NCBI GenBank assembly: GCA_033439765.1
Contig: JAULSN010000005.1
Span: 248,001 to 312,000 of the forward strand
Direction: 5' to 3'
DNA: 64,000 nt
DNA from: Lasiosphaeria ovina
Lineage: Eukaryota > Ascomycota > Sordariomycetes > Sordariales > Lasiosphaeriaceae
Made by a program: the position numbers and the translations under genes. Every line of letters begins with the position of its first letter. Position 1 is the first letter of the stretch. Shown in pieces: positions 44,401 to 56,536 of this stretch. The notes under the pieces are model-generated. The model made no database searches, was not told where the DNA came from, and saw only the letters and a program-made list of their open reading frames with translations.

Positions 44401-47400
44401 AACCCAACCAGGTCACGCTCAAAACCCAACCCAAACTCCGCCCCCAGCGCCTCCCACTCGAGCGGCCTGGTATCATGGCTCAGCGGCGCGTCGAGCGCGA
44501 GCCACGGGAAGAAGTCGCCGCGGCGCAGGAACCGGTCGCCCAGCGCGACGAGGTCCGCCAGCGGCAGGAACGCTTCGCCGAGCGGCCGCAACCCCGTCAC
44601 GTCGCCCGACCGGCACGGCACCCTCACGGCGCGCAGCTCGCGCGCCATAGCCTCGACCTCGCCCGAGATCACCTCTCCGCACGCGCGCTCCCAGCCCTCG
44701 CGCAGCATGCCCACGAGCTTGTCCGGCCGGTGCGCCGCCACGTACCGGCACGCGGCCGACAGCTCCGTGCCGTCGCTGTTCGCGATAGGCACGTGCCGCC
44801 GCACGTCGAAGTGCTTGGCCAGCCAGTCGGTCCACGACATGTTGTTGTAGATGCCGTCATTGACCGGTGGCGGGTGCTGCAGGTACGCGTCGTGCAGGAA
44901 CAGCGCGTCAAACCCCGGCGCACCTACGCCTACGCCTGCGCCTACGTCGGCGGCGATGGGCTGGAACGAATTTGCCGGGCCGTACGCGTCGGCCTCGTCG
45001 CGCAGGTACAGGACGTCGTCGTCGGCGGCGGGGTCGGCGGGCGTGCCGCGGTGCGTGAAGAGACGGATGGCCTGCGTGTCGTCCGCGGACATGGGCTTCG
45101 CCGCGAGGTGCTCTGTCAAGTACAGGAAGCGGACGTGCTGCACGGCGAGGGCGAGCGCGACGGGGTGCCGGCGGTCTTTGTGGCGCCTGACGATGGCGTC
45201 GCGGACGAGGTTGGCTGAGGCGGTCTTAGCGCCCAGCGCGTCGAAGAGTTTCCTGCGGTCGGCGTTGGCTGCGGCCGAGAGAGAGATGACGTTGAGCGCG
45301 AGGTCGAGCGGGATGGCGAGGTCGGTGAGCGCGACTTGCGGGAAGTAGACGTCTGCAGGCGCCGTTGCGGCTCCGAAGGGCGGCCGGACCTTGGCCGGCG
45401 TCCAGTCCCCGTTCCGCAGCGGGATCAGGGGCAGGTCTGCCACCTCTTTGCGGCGCTGCGCCCAGCCGTCGCCAGAGGACCGGAAGGGCCGGTGCAGCAG
45501 CCGTGCGGCGCGAGAGTGCCAGTCCTCGTCGGTGGCCGGCGACTTGAGCCTCGACGACGCCGACGCCAGGTCGTGCTTAGCGCGCTCGATGAACTCCCGC
45601 ATGATCGTGTTCCTGAGCCCGAGCCCCCGCAGCCGGTCCAGGTCGGCCTTTTGGTACTGCAGCGACAGGTACATCTCAGGCTCGACGTCAAGGAACAAGG
45701 GCGCGCCGTGCCGGTCGAGCTCCATGGTCGTGTGTGCGCAGGAGTTGCGGATCAGGCGCAGCGGGCGGGTTGGCGCCGGCGGCCGGAGCACGGGGGTCGC
45801 CTTGACGCGCTCCTCGATCTTGCCGATGACGTCCTCCCAGAAACTGTCCCAGGGGAAGTCGTTCCTGCCAGGGACGTAGCGCATCCACGTGTACTGCAGC
45901 GTCTCGTGGTCGCACATCTGCAGCACACTGCGCACGAACGCCTCCGCGATGCCCGCGGCCAGACCCACGTTGCGCGCCGACGTCGTCACGATGCCCTGCC
46001 GGTTCGCCTGCGTGACAAAGTCGGCCTGGATCAGGAACTGCGGCTGTCAGCGAGGTTGCTCAAGGCCCACGGCTCACGCACTGGAACACACCTTGAAGCC
46101 CATCTGCTGCACGGGTAGAAACGCAAACGTCCACTGGTTCTCCAGCACCGGCACCGAGGCGACCGTCAGCGGGAACGCCAGCACGACCTCGCCCCGCTTG
46201 TAGGCCCCCGACGCCTCCTCAGCCGCCGAGTAGGTCCGGTTGTCGTTCTTGGCCAGGTTGGTGGCCACGTGTCGCGTGGTGTGGTAGTACTTGACCCGTT
46301 CTCGGCTCTCGCCGTGCTCGCGCGTGGACTTGGTGACGGCGACGCGCGTGTCGGCCTGGCGGTCGATCGAGTACGTAATTTCCGTCTCGGGTTCGTCCTC
46401 GTCGTCCCCGTAGAGGGCAATCTTGATGCGCTGCAGCTTCTTCATGAACAGCAGAATCGTGTCGTGAATCTCGAGGAAATGCTGGCGAATCTCGCGGCGG
46501 GCCTTTGCGCGCTCGGCATCGGTGCCGTCGTCGTGCAGCAGCAGCGTGATGCGCGTGCGGCACGCGCCAAGGGACTTGCCCCCGTCGTCCCACACGGGCG
46601 TGACCATGCCCATGCCCGAGTCGCGCGTGCGGTGCTGGAAGAAGAAGGAGAAGTGACCCGACTGGATGTGCGCGCGGTACGCCGCCATGAACACCGACTT
46701 GAAGCCGATGCCCTTCTCGCCGATATACCCCTGTGCCCCCGTCTTGGAGCTCTTGCCCACGTTGCAGATGGCCGACAAGTTCTCCGCCGTGAACCCGTCC
46801 TCGTTGCACTCGACCACCACGCGGTCCGGGTACAGGCTGAACGACACCTCGGGCACCTCGCCGCACCCCAGCGCCTGCGCGTAGTGGTTGTCCTCGGCGT
46901 TCTGCAGCAGCTCAAAGACGAACCGGGCGCTGCTGGTGTACAGGTTGCGCGCCAGCCTGCTTGGGTTACTACAAGCGCGTGTGAGGGGGAGTAGCAGGGC
47001 TTACGTTGTCACCGAGGACGCGATCAGCGTGTCTTTCATGTTCATGGCACTCTCCACCTCGAGACGGTCCGCCTCGGGCATGCGCTCCAGGATCTCGGGC
47101 CGGATGTAGCCGTGTTTCTTGGAGATGTCCTCGACCAGCCGGCGTGCCTCCTTGTGGGAAACGGGTGATGCGGCCGGGGAGGTGGCCGGAGAGGCGACCC
47201 CATCGCTTGATTCGTGCTGAGAGTCACCAGACGGGCTCAGCGTGCGAGGTGAGCTGCTCTGTCCGAATAAGCTAGCGGCGGGCGGCCGGCTTCGGGCAGA
47301 TGAGGTGGATGCAAACAGATCCCCCGCGGGCGACGCGCTCGGAGCGCAAGCAGGCTGGTTGGATGCAAACAGACCACCCGCGGGGGATGGGCCCCAAGCT

Positions 47401-47687
47401 CGAGCAAATGGGTTGGCGTTGGCCCCGGGGCCAGACGAACTTGACGTGCCGCTAAACAAGCCGCCAAACCCACCGCCTGCGCCAAACCCAGTCGAGGGGG
47501 TTGGAGTGGCAGTTGAGCTGTTGGATGCAAACGAGAAGGCCGGGCTCGGGTTGCGGGCCGGTGAGTTCCCCCCAAATAGACCCCCTGTGCTACCCGCTCC
47601 GAATGGGCTAGCCGGGACATCTGTCCGGCCAAATGCACTGCTTCCTCCAAATAAACCGCCGCCCGGCGGCGGTTTTGATGCCGGCAT
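41455..47687 (-). CDS. GLFG-repeat / sacsin-type GHKL ATPase / NO VEIN-type C-terminus protein (1958 aa)
   Basis: Seven exons, all phase-checked: 47687-47005, 46956-46092, 46037-44254, 44203-43208, 43146-42087, 42017-41712 and 41637-41455. Residues 1-200 hold nucleoporin-like FG repeats (GLFGG twice, GFGG, PFGA, LFGQ). Exon 2 holds the Hsp90-like ATP site: N-box FELLQNAEDN, DGFTAENLSAICNVGKSSK and IGEKGIGFKS. Exon 3 starts with the sacsin-typical GFKFLIQADFVTQANRQGIV. A Pro/Ser-rich linker leads to a C-terminal DUF3883-like, nuclease-related fold (IGAAGELF...GLQCFVEVKATTG) as in plant NO VEIN. Family knowledge: sacsin-like ATPases are chaperone-like, and NO VEIN is nuclear and developmental. 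Nuclear-pore association through FG repeats is inference. The fifth intron is in-frame (69 nt), and the sixth carries (GTCA)7. Confidence 0.85.
41647..41674. repeat. Tetranucleotide microsatellite (GTCA)7 in an intron
   Basis: Seven perfect GTCA units within the 74-nt last intron (41638-41711) of the sacsin-like gene, between donor and branch region. Length change would alter intron size. Confidence 0.9.
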
Positions 47688-49100
47688 CTTTGATTGTTGT
47701 CGTCAGAGACTCGAGCCAGCCGAGAAGCCGATGCAGAACACGCTGGATGTAGGTGATCAAGACGTATATTGATGCTTGCCAACTCGCCTGGCTGTCCAAG
47801 GAGCCAAGCTTGATTTATAGCTTGCACTTGTACTATCGTCGTTGACGTCGGCGATCAAAGCTTGTATATTCTCCACGGCAACTCCCTGATGATCGTCCCA
47901 TTTCGGGCGTAGCTGAGCCCCAAACACCAAATGTCGCAGGTGACAGGGGCTGTTCCACTTCAAACCACTTCGCTGCGCTCGCACACGCACCTGCAAGAAA
48001 AACAAGAAAAATTGTATAGTGTCCTAAAACAGAAAGTTCAGTCTTGTTTATGAACCAGTAGTAGTCGGTTTATTTCTTTCTTTTTAACTTTTTAAATCTT
48101 CCCAGGGTGGGTGTCGATCGTCGACATCGCCGTGTGCTGCGCCTCACGATCCAAAGTTTGGTAAGCTCTGTAACGACTCCTGAGCTCCTGCTTGTGATGA
48201 CACACCACCCCTCTTCAGCCCATCAACCCCCACCCCAGCGCCTCATTGGCAGCTCTTCCCTGCTGCGAATCTGAAACTGTGTGTTTCCTCGCAGCATATC
48301 GTCGGCCGGCCCACGCATCCTAAAAAGCAAATTCGTCCATTGAATCGGTCCCCAATTGAGCAGCAACGCTCGAACTCTGGTTCAAGCTGAATTGATCAAA
48401 ACCGAAGCACGGATTGATGCTGGCAGATTAGCGGGCGATTGCCAGCTTGGATGATGTTGTGATCAAACGCACATGAAGGCGCCTAAAAGAAGGGAGAAAA
48501 GGCTTACATTGAAACTGTAGCTTGTTGATGAAATCTTTTCGGAGCAAAGGGTCCATGAGTTTTAGTGTATGCGCGGTGATGGGTATGAGCGCTTCCACTT
48601 TGATGGTAAATCTAACTGTGGAAGTCGCCCCTTGAGTAGACGAAATAAAACAAAGCGGCGATGAAGCCGAGTTGATACTTCCATCCGTCTTTCAGTTCGA
48701 CATTGTTGACAGCTGAGCTCGTGATTGCAAGTTGATCCATAGTTAGAAGCTTCGGGTCAAAGTAATTAGATTTCAATTTCGAGCTACAGACTTGCCAGTT
48801 CTATCAAATTCTAATACCAATCCGCCGCACTTGAATAAATGAAAAACAAAACGAGTGAATGGAGTTCACCAAAGGTTCTTAAGCCAAGCGAGTATGTCTC
48901 TAATAAAGACGGAAACTCCAACAAAATAACACACACACACACCGCAACATCCCGGGCAAATCAGACCGAATTAGGAAATCAATCTGTTCGGCTGCTTGCA
49001 AAAAGCGATAGGGCAGAGGTCGAGGCAGTCTGCCACCTGCAAAGCACAACGAGGCCTTATCAAAATGTCGACAGGCAAGGTAAAAAGCACATGGGTATGT
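47688..49100. other. Intergenic with repeat copy B, no gene seen
   Basis: Starts with the promoter of the sacsin-like gene, then a dispersed repeat (47838-48225). The 48300-49100 part has only short AT-rich frames without motifs. Confidence 0.5.
47838..48225 (+). repeat. Dispersed repeat, copy B
   Basis: Matches copy A at 37991-38165 in two blocks (GTCGTTGACGTCGGCGAT at the start, and GCTGCGCCTCACGATCC near 48136 running to CACACCACCCCTCTT), same order. It carries about 190 bp more between the blocks, including TTTTTAACTTTTTAAAT. Confidence 0.45.
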
Positions 49101-51176
49101 TCAGAAGTCGAAGACGAAGTCCTCCCAGGTGTCCAACTTTTTAAAGGTGTCGGAATCCCGAGCCTCCCATTCCGGGTTCTCCATGCGACTATTTATGGGT
49201 TCTGTCTGGTAGCTAGCTGGATTATATTGCACAGTCCACTGCGGGCTGTCACTGAAGTGGTCGGGAAAGCCGAGGGGCGGCGGCGGCACGCCGAGCAGCT
49301 CCATCTTCTGTCCCGGCAGCTGCCGCACCTGCGCGGTTTTGTCTCTGTATTGCTGCTGCTTTCTTGGCATGTATAAAAGCGCATCTTCCCCGGTGTTCGC
49401 GTCTGTGGGATAGTTGATTGCACCCATTCTCGGACCTTGATTCTGGACCAACACGTGGTTCTGTTGTTGGAAGCTGGCCTCATTGGGCCCTGAAGCCGCA
49501 GCCGCCAGCGGCGTCTGGTGGTCTATTGAATTGGTCACCAGTGCCGGGCAAGACGGATCGCTGGTGGTGGAAGACACGGAAGATGACGTGGTATCCCATC
49601 TTTGCGGGCGCGCCTCGAGGGAGGGCCTGGGGGTTGTCGATGCCGAGCACGGAGCAGGATGATTCACTGCCGAGCATGGGGGAGGCAACGAATGGACTGG
49701 AGCCGTATCTGGGCCGTCGCCGCCTCCCTTGCCACGTATCTTGCGGTCGAACTGGTCCCCGACTTCACTGAACAGCTCGATCAATAGGCTGCGCAATTCG
49801 GAATAGTTCTTGGCCGCGGTTGGCCGCGATCTTGCTTCTAGGAAGCGAGAGATGATTTCGGGGCCCTTAGCTGTCCAGAATTCTCGAAACATGCCCATCG
49901 TCTCCTCTACAATGCTCCCGAGGAAAGGATTGGACGGCCTGGGAGCGTCTTTACCAAACACAATGTGCCAGACGTCGTACCACTGATCGACGGGCGAGAG
50001 TGTCCGGTCGACCTTTTGCCTCAGGAGCGCCTGTGCTCTTTCTGACACTACTTTGAGATTCTTCTCGGCCGCGGTGGGTTTCTGGAGCTGGCAGAGTTGA
50101 GACCGGATGTGGTCGTCTCGCTGCCCATCGGACGAGAATTTCTTGAAACAAATGGGACAGTAGCAAGGCGGCGTGTAGTGGCGCCGCTGGAGATGCTGCT
50201 TCAGGTCGCGGATCCGCTTTAGTTTGAGGCTCAAGCAGCCCATGTGCGCGTTTGGGTCCCACCTGTAAAACGGACACGCAAACCCCTGCGCTGGCTCGTC
50301 TGATCGGGTTGTCGGCCGTCTGCTGACCGAACAGTCGCTATCGTCAGAGCCATCCCCCTCCCCATGATCCGACACCCGGTCAAGGGAGTCGTTTAGCCGT
50401 TGTCGTTTTCTTTTTCCTTTTGATTCTTTGTTCCCGGTCTCTGTCAACGCCTTGTTAGAGATTGACGGCGAAATCTTGTCTGACATCTCCCTCTGATTGG
50501 GTGCAGGTAAACCAGGGGAATCTCGGGCTGGGGACCGGAGGATGGATTCGTTCGGCAACGGCTCGGGGGAGGCGACTATTGTGTATGTCGCCGACTCTTT
50601 GGTTTGCGGAAAGGTCAAGCCCAAGTCCTCGCAGAATGAGGCTGGGAGGCCGACGAGACGAAGTTGGCCTGTGTCACAATCGGCACAGTGATGATTAGCT
50701 AACTTCGACAGACGAACGGTGGATCACTTACTCCAGCCATTTCCGCCTGGCTTCCATTCAGAGGCAAGCTGTGAATGTGAAATTTCGGCAATCAATTGCC
50801 TCCCTACATGTCTCGGGAGAGGTACTATTTGATCTGATTCTGGGAACAAGATCTGCACATCCAATTCATCAACCAAGCCGGGGGCGGAAATCCAAATGGA
50901 ATCCTCGGTTGAATCCAACGGCACGAACGCAGGACGGGTCCAGATATATCCAAATCCCTGTGGTGGGTACTCCAGTTGCCCTGGCTCGGGCTGTGTGTAT
51001 TCGGCTTGCTGTCCTTGGTCCATCCGGCCACTCACAGGCTCGTCTGAGGAGAGAGGTCCATCCTTTGGGTTGGGGAATAGTGTCATGCCTGGCGTGATGC
51101 CCGGCCTGATCTCTGTCATTCGCATGGGAGAAGGTGAAGGACCGTCGGGACGGTTGTGAGGACCCAGGAGATCCAT
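49101..51176 (-). CDS. Atypical fungal zinc-finger protein, CPFY type, copy 1 (670 aa)
   Basis: Exons 51176-50732 and 50668-49101; 63-nt intron in phase. A basic nuclear signal KGKRKRQR lies near 233-240. The finger pair is at about 277-345: FACPFY with a later Cys, then RIRDLKQHLQRRH, then YCPICFKKF and HIRSQLC. After it comes a conserved block WYDVWHIVFGKDAPRPSNPF that all four copies share in weaker form. The C-terminal 250 residues are Pro/Ser/Gln-rich. This CPFY..C..H..H / C..C..H..C pattern is a large fungal family without known function; nuclear regulator is the usual guess. Three relatives follow within 11 kb. Confidence 0.78.
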
Positions 51177-52571
51177 TATTCACGCCGCAACGACAAAATA
51201 ACAACATTGCCCTTGGTATGATGATTTCAAACCAGAAAGATTGGGCGGCTCTGGTGGCAAATGGAATTTCGGTGAGCTTCTCGCATTTGAGCAAATCTTT
51301 TGCAGTCTGCCTTGGGCGCAGGGGCGTGGCCGCACATTTGTGTCGACGTTGTGCGCACCTGAAACACACCCTTGCTGGGGGGGTGGGTGTATCAGCATAG
51401 CCACCGCCCAACTCAACAAGCCCAGATAATCGAAACCGGGCACGACTGATGCGAGGTAGTTTACATAAATATAAAATAGTTTTTTACCTGTCATCTTCAT
51501 TAGGAAGCTTTGTTGTATTCGCCTCGAGCTCCTTTTACGTTTAATTAATTCCCACATCGTTCAGCTTCTAATATTTCTTGAGGCTTTTAACTCTATGTGG
51601 TTCTACGCTTTTCTCTTGTTGCTTTGGTTCGGGACTTATTGATGGCGGCAGTCTTATACGACTGGTGCTGTGTTATATGGGCACTGGTGCCTAGTATCAA
51701 TCTGTGATGGATATCAAGGCCACCGTCCAAAACCGCTGAATCTCGATGGCGCCCTGGTCAAGGTCAGTGAGACTTCAACGTTGTTCACTGAGACTAGATC
51801 ATACACACGCTGCCCCGCGACCTGGCTCTGGCATTGTGCTGGCAAGCTTGTGACCCGTTGGAGTCGGAGTTTATCGGGGGGATCAAGTTGCTGGTATTAC
51901 AGGGTTAGGATTCGACTTCGAAGGTTTTCGAATTCCGGCTCGTGTCGAAAGAAGAAGACGGTTCATCGTGTTTATAGGCAGTCCACCATGTGAATCAATT
52001 GGGCACAGTGGTGCCGGGAAGCCAACCCACAAATGTTTGGGTGATTTTGATTGAGTTCAGCGGCGACAAGATTAGTCGCACATTTGTGAGCGTCTGGGAT
52101 TTGCTCCGATGCCAAGATCACCTGCTTCATCAACAGCAGCCATTCTACCTCCAAGCCTAAGAAACGCATGCCCAGGGATGCCTCGAAATTCGAAAATGAT
52201 CTTTCACTTGCGATTTGAACCTGGAAAGAGTCGGGTCTCCAGAGGCTAAAAGCCCCTTATCGTACCATATGGCTAGGTTTCTTTGGCGCAGCTAGACACA
52301 CCCCAGGGGTGTGGTTTGGGGTCCAAAACAGAGCCTTGGAGATGGCTTCACATTTGTGCGGCCCTCAAGAGGCGCATTTGTACCAGGCTGGGGAGGCCTC
52401 AACACTTTCCCGTGCATTGCCATCGAATGGTGATATTTACAAATGCCATTCCCCGCGGGTTTCGCCAAATTAAACCTGTATCAATACGGTGAAGTAAAAA
52501 CACTGCAAAAGTCCAATTCCGCCGCCGACTGTCCGCACTTGGCGGACCCATCCCCCTGAAGTCTGCTCACC
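51177..52571. other. Divergent intergenic region between zinc-finger copies 1 and 2
   Basis: Copies 1 and 2 are transcribed away from each other, so both promoters should lie here. The stretch is AT-richer than the genes. Short frames on both strands were judged unsupported. Confidence 0.5.
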
Positions 52572-53168
52572 ATGGATCTCAGCTACCTCTTCTGGGTGCT
52601 GAGGGCACCCATCCTCGCCACCTTGGCCATGTGGTCCCAGGCACGACTGTTGGCTGCCAAGGGCATCGCCTTTATGACTGGATCCCTCCCCGTCTCGTTG
52701 GCCGCCATGATGAAGACGGCTAAGAGCTGTGCAACAATGTCGCACTCACTTCCCAGAGGTACGGATAGACGGGCCTCACTGGGTTTGCGTTCCGTCGATG
52801 TTGCAAAAATTAACCCTTTGTTGCAGACGCCCAGTGGGCTTTCGCTCTGCCGTCAACCGCCAGCATCCCCGTCGCATGCCTAGGCGCATACCCGCAGGAG
52901 TGCACGTGTGCAGCGCTGCTGGAGCGCTACAGTTACAGAATCCAGCACATCAGCGTCTTTTCAGGGGGCAAGCCCGTCGCCGTCTGGGTCCAACAACTCG
53001 ATGTTTCCGCCCTTCTCGCCTCTCCCCCCCACGGCAACCAAGTCGCCAAAGGCAAAGCCTCTGGGTCCCGCGTAACCAAGGCACAGTCTTCTAGAAGTTC
53101 CAGAGGGAGGGGGAAAGGAAACGCCAAGGCGACTAAGGGGAGGGGACAGCACCAGGACAGCCCATCGG

Positions 53169-53201
<33 letters not shown>

Positions 53202-54256
53202 GCAGCGATCCTGAAGATCCCGAAGGCCCCGAAGGCCCCGGAGACGCTGTAATCGAGCCCAGGAGGGGACGGAACTTTGCCTGCCCGTTCTACAAATTCA
53301 ACCCGCACGACTACCAGAACTGCTGCACCAAGAAGCTGAAGACCTTCCCCCACGTCTTGCAACACATTGAGCGATGCCACTTCATCCCCGCTAAGCCGCG
53401 CTACTTTGAGTACTGTGCTTGCTGCTTCGACCAGTTCGAGCATGAGACAGACTGGCTAGCCCACTCCAGGACCTGTCAAGTCCAGCTGCCCAAGCCCGAG
53501 AAAATCCTCCGCAGCGAGCGCTCCCTCCTCGAAACCGACGCCACGCTTACCCCACCAAGACGCTGGTTCCAGCTATGGGACCAAGTCTTTGCCGGACATG
53601 CACGCCCTTTGTCCCCATACGTTGACCCTGGCATCCTCGAGATGATTGGGCTCTTCCGCGTCCAGGGTGAGGCTCTCCTGGCCGCTCGAATGGGTACATT
53701 GCTGCAGCGTCATAACGTTCCGTCGCGCCTCGTCCCAGACTACTGGTCATTTGCCCAAGACGTCGCCGACCTCATCTTCACGGCCCCTGCAAATAGCATT
53801 GCAGGCCCGGTGCCTTCCAGGCGACACCCTCCGCCCGCTCCGGAGGACCCTGCACCCGTTCAGGAGGGCTTTGCGCCCGATCACAGCAACTTTGCGCCCG
53901 CCTACGAGCAGTTTGCGCCCCCCCACGACCACGACAACCCGCCGGTGGCCGACGAGAATTTGTTCTGGCCCGGCGCAAATGGCGCCGGCGCCGGCCCTCA
54001 GGCACTGCACTCGCCCAGCAACGTCTTCCTCTCGTCGCTATCCCCCCTGGAAGGCGAGCCCGTGAACGCGTTCAACGCCAACGAGCTGCAAGCCGATATG
54101 GACTGGGATGAAGGGCTGCACCTGCTCAATAACGACCAATCTCTGCAGGTGGCCGCCGGAGGCGCCCAAGCCCGCCCAGACGCCCAGATTGGCCGGCTGG
54201 ACAACACCAACGACGCGCCTGGCCAGTCGGCATCCTCGTTCACGGCGTCAGGTTAG
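52572..54256 (+). CDS. CPFY-type zinc-finger protein, copy 2 (538 aa)
   Basis: Exons 52572-52758 and 52827-54256; 68-nt intron in phase; start context CTCACCATGG. N-terminal 60 residues are hydrophobic and Met/Ala-rich. A basic segment and a DNDNDN run (a GACAAC repeat, near residues 178-190) precede the finger pair at about 209-275: NFACPFYKFNPHDYQNC, FPHVLQHIERCH, YFEYCACCFDQF and HSRTCQ. The shared downstream block reads RWFQLWDQVFAGHARPLSPY. The C-terminus holds an FAP-type short repeat (EGFAPDHS, SNFAPAYEQFAPP). Only gene of the cluster on the plus strand. Function unknown. Confidence 0.78.
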
Positions 54257-55168
54257 GACCATGACATCGCCGCTGCCGTCCAGTCATGCCTCGTCGCTCT
54301 TTGGCATTTCCTCTTTGGCGTTTGTGCTGTCGCTCCCCATCTTCGCGGCACCAAGCCACCTCACCAGAGTAAAAGGTCCTTGTAACTTCGGTCGCTAATG
54401 TCTACTTCCGTACATTGCTCTGACACCACGAACACCCCGGTGATCGTCATCTATAAATTTTGGGCCGGACACTGCACATCACCCGGCTCTGGAGAACAAG
54501 TCATGGCATTTTCACGTAAATAGACGGTTACAACCCTTCTTTCTTTTCTCTTCTTCTTCCTTCTTTTTTAAATTTGTCTTGGCAGCTTTGGCACTCGGCT
54601 TCCAGCGCAGGTGAACCGGGGAGGCGGCAACTTTGATGATTGGGAATGACCATAGGGGCGGATTCATGGGTGGAGTTCGCTGGTATGGTGTGGTTCAAGG
54701 ATGAAATATAAAATAAAATGGATGGAGGCAATAACTGCCGCACCAAACACATAGAAGAAACGAGAAGAGAGGCCCCTTAACCGCGACTTGTGGTCCAAAG
54801 AACAAATCGCACACTGTGACGCGGTGACGCGTAGAAGATATATACACACGTGCATATATACCGTCGAGAAATTCTCAGGCCAAAACATACTGACGCCTTG
54901 CATATCCATCCATCCATGAATTTAATAATAGAACAAGCCAAGAAAGAAAGGAAAAAAAGGAAAAAGGGAAAGATAAAACAGGGAGACAGAAGTCGCGCCG
55001 TTTCGATAGATGACAGGAGGAAACTGTTTTTGTCCCACCAGATCCAACGTACTTCGGTGTTCGGGCTTCCGGAAGACGACGATCAAACAAACTACCGCAA
55101 ACTAGCAACCGTGACTGCCCGTGTCCCTACGCGTATTGGAACATGACAGCTCGCTCGACAACGCCGGC
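54257..55168. other. Convergent intergenic region
   Basis: Between the 3' ends of copies 2 and 3. Contains AT-rich DNA and no supported exon. Confidence 0.5.
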
Positions 55169-56536
55169 TCACTCGGCGTGCTCCCCGACCACCTTGGCCA
55201 GCAAATCCTCAAACACGCCCGAGTCGAGCGCAGCAAGCGCGTCGCTGTCGCGCTCGAGCAGCAGCTGCCCGTCGTCCCTGCCAGCCAGGTACTCGGCAAT
55301 ACACTCGTAGCCGTGCGCGGACCAGTAGTCGCGCAGGAGGGAGACGGCGAGGCCGAGGCCGTCGGTCAGATACGGCGAGCAGACGGCTGCGTGCTGCGCT
55401 TGGTCGGCGTCGGCTCCGGGGAGCACGGTGGCAAAGACGCGGCGCCAGCGGTCGGCCTCGGGGCGCCGCCCGCGCGCGGAGCCGGCATCGCGCCGCTGCT
55501 GGCGGGCCAGCTCGGCCGCCATGCGGTACGTGACGCCCTCGACGGGGACGAGGACTGCGGGGGCCTTGCAGCTGAGGGCGCGCACGTGGGCCTCGGCCGC
55601 CAGCTCCGACGCAAACACGCGGCTGCAGACGGGGCAGGAGGCCGGCTTCCGGTGGTGCCGCACCACGTGCCGCACCACGTCGGGCACGCTCTGCAGCCCC
55701 CGGCGGCGGCGGCGGGACGAGGGCGCCACGACGCACGCCCCGTGCCGCGCCGGGTTCGCGCGGTAGAAGGGGCACGCCAGGTGGTAGTAGCCGTCGATGG
55801 GCGAGATGATGACCACGTGCGGGCTGCTTGGGTCAGGCGCCTCCTCGACGTAGCGGCGCGGCGTCATCGTTCCCACCGCTGTTGCTGTCGCCGACATGGC
55901 GGAGGCGCGGCTGTTGGTGTCGGTCTCGCGACGTCTCCGTCTTGTTGTGCGCGCGCGGACGCGTTGCTCGGGTGGGGCCATGTAGCGTGCCGAGGCCGAC
56001 CAGGCGAGGAACTTTGGGTAGGCAAACAGTACGATGTTGCGGCACAAGTCGGCGTAGCTGCGGTCAGACAAGGCCAGGGCGTGTGCGGCCGCGGAGCTGG
56101 ACGGCAAGAGATCATCACTGTCCGGGTCGCTGTCACTGTCTGTGTCGGACGAGGAGGCGCTGGTTTCGCTGCTTGTCGGGTCCTGATTTGCAGGGTGGTC
56201 GCCCCGGGCTTGGCGGTGCCAAGATGTGCCCGGTTTGGGTCGACTCGGTGTGTAGGGTGGCGGGATGTGGCAAAAGTCGTCGCCGTTGTCGTCGTCGGGG
56301 CTGCCAGCCCGAGATCTTAGTGGTCCCCCCGCAGTTCGGTTATGTCCAAGGCATCGCACCTGCATGCATTGCAGGGGTGACGGATTGGCTGGGGAGATAA
56401 AAGCAGGCCTCTCGCCCCTATTTCGAGTTGAAAGATCCTGCTGGGCTGCGCGGCCACGGCTTTGAATGAACTCTATCATTGTGCAAGAATGGCTTGGACT
56501 GAAAAATACTGAAAATGAGCTTGAAAAGTGACCCAT
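55169..56536 (-). CDS. CPFY-type zinc-finger protein, copy 3 (455 aa)
   Basis: Single exon; the frame is open further upstream but the first ATG is at 56536 (another at 56479 starts MIEFIQSRGR). A Ser/Asp-rich acidic stretch precedes the finger pair at about 253-325: YHLACPFYRANPARHGAC, VPDVVRHVVRHH, ASCPVCSRVF and HVRALSC. The basic insert SSRRRRRG inside the finger is peculiar to this copy. The shared block is weaker here (RWRRVFATVLPG...CSPYLTDG). Most diverged of the four, with strong GC bias. Confidence 0.72.
   Translation of the reverse strand: MGHFSSSFSVFFSPSHSCTMIEFIQSRGRAAQQDLSTRNRGERPAFISPANPSPLQCMQVRCLGHNRTAGGPLRSRAGSPDDDNGDDFCHIPPPYTPSRPKPGTSWHRQARGDHPANQDPTSSETSASSSDTDSDSDPDSDDLLPSSSAAAHALALSDRSYADLCRNIVLFAYPKFLAWSASARYMAPPEQRVRARTTRRRRRETDTNSRASAMSATATAVGTMTPRRYVEEAPDPSSPHVVIISPIDGYYHLACPFYRANPARHGACVVAPSSRRRRRGLQSVPDVVRHVVRHHRKPASCPVCSRVFASELAAEAHVRALSCKAPAVLVPVEGVTYRMAAELARQQRRDAGSARGRRPEADRWRRVFATVLPGADADQAQHAAVCSPYLTDGLGLAVSLLRDYWSAHGYECIAEYLAGRDDGQLLLERDSDALAALDSGVFEDLLAKVVGEHAE

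Noticed and set aside
42949..44850. 633-codon open frame on the plus strand
   Set aside because: Antisense to the well-supported sacsin-like gene; composition is an Arg/Ser-rich mirror of GC-rich codons with no motif.
50869..51411. Frame with a CFRCAQRRHKC motif resembling a Zn2Cys6 start
   Set aside because: The six-cysteine spacing is not met and the frame overlaps the start of zinc-finger copy 1.
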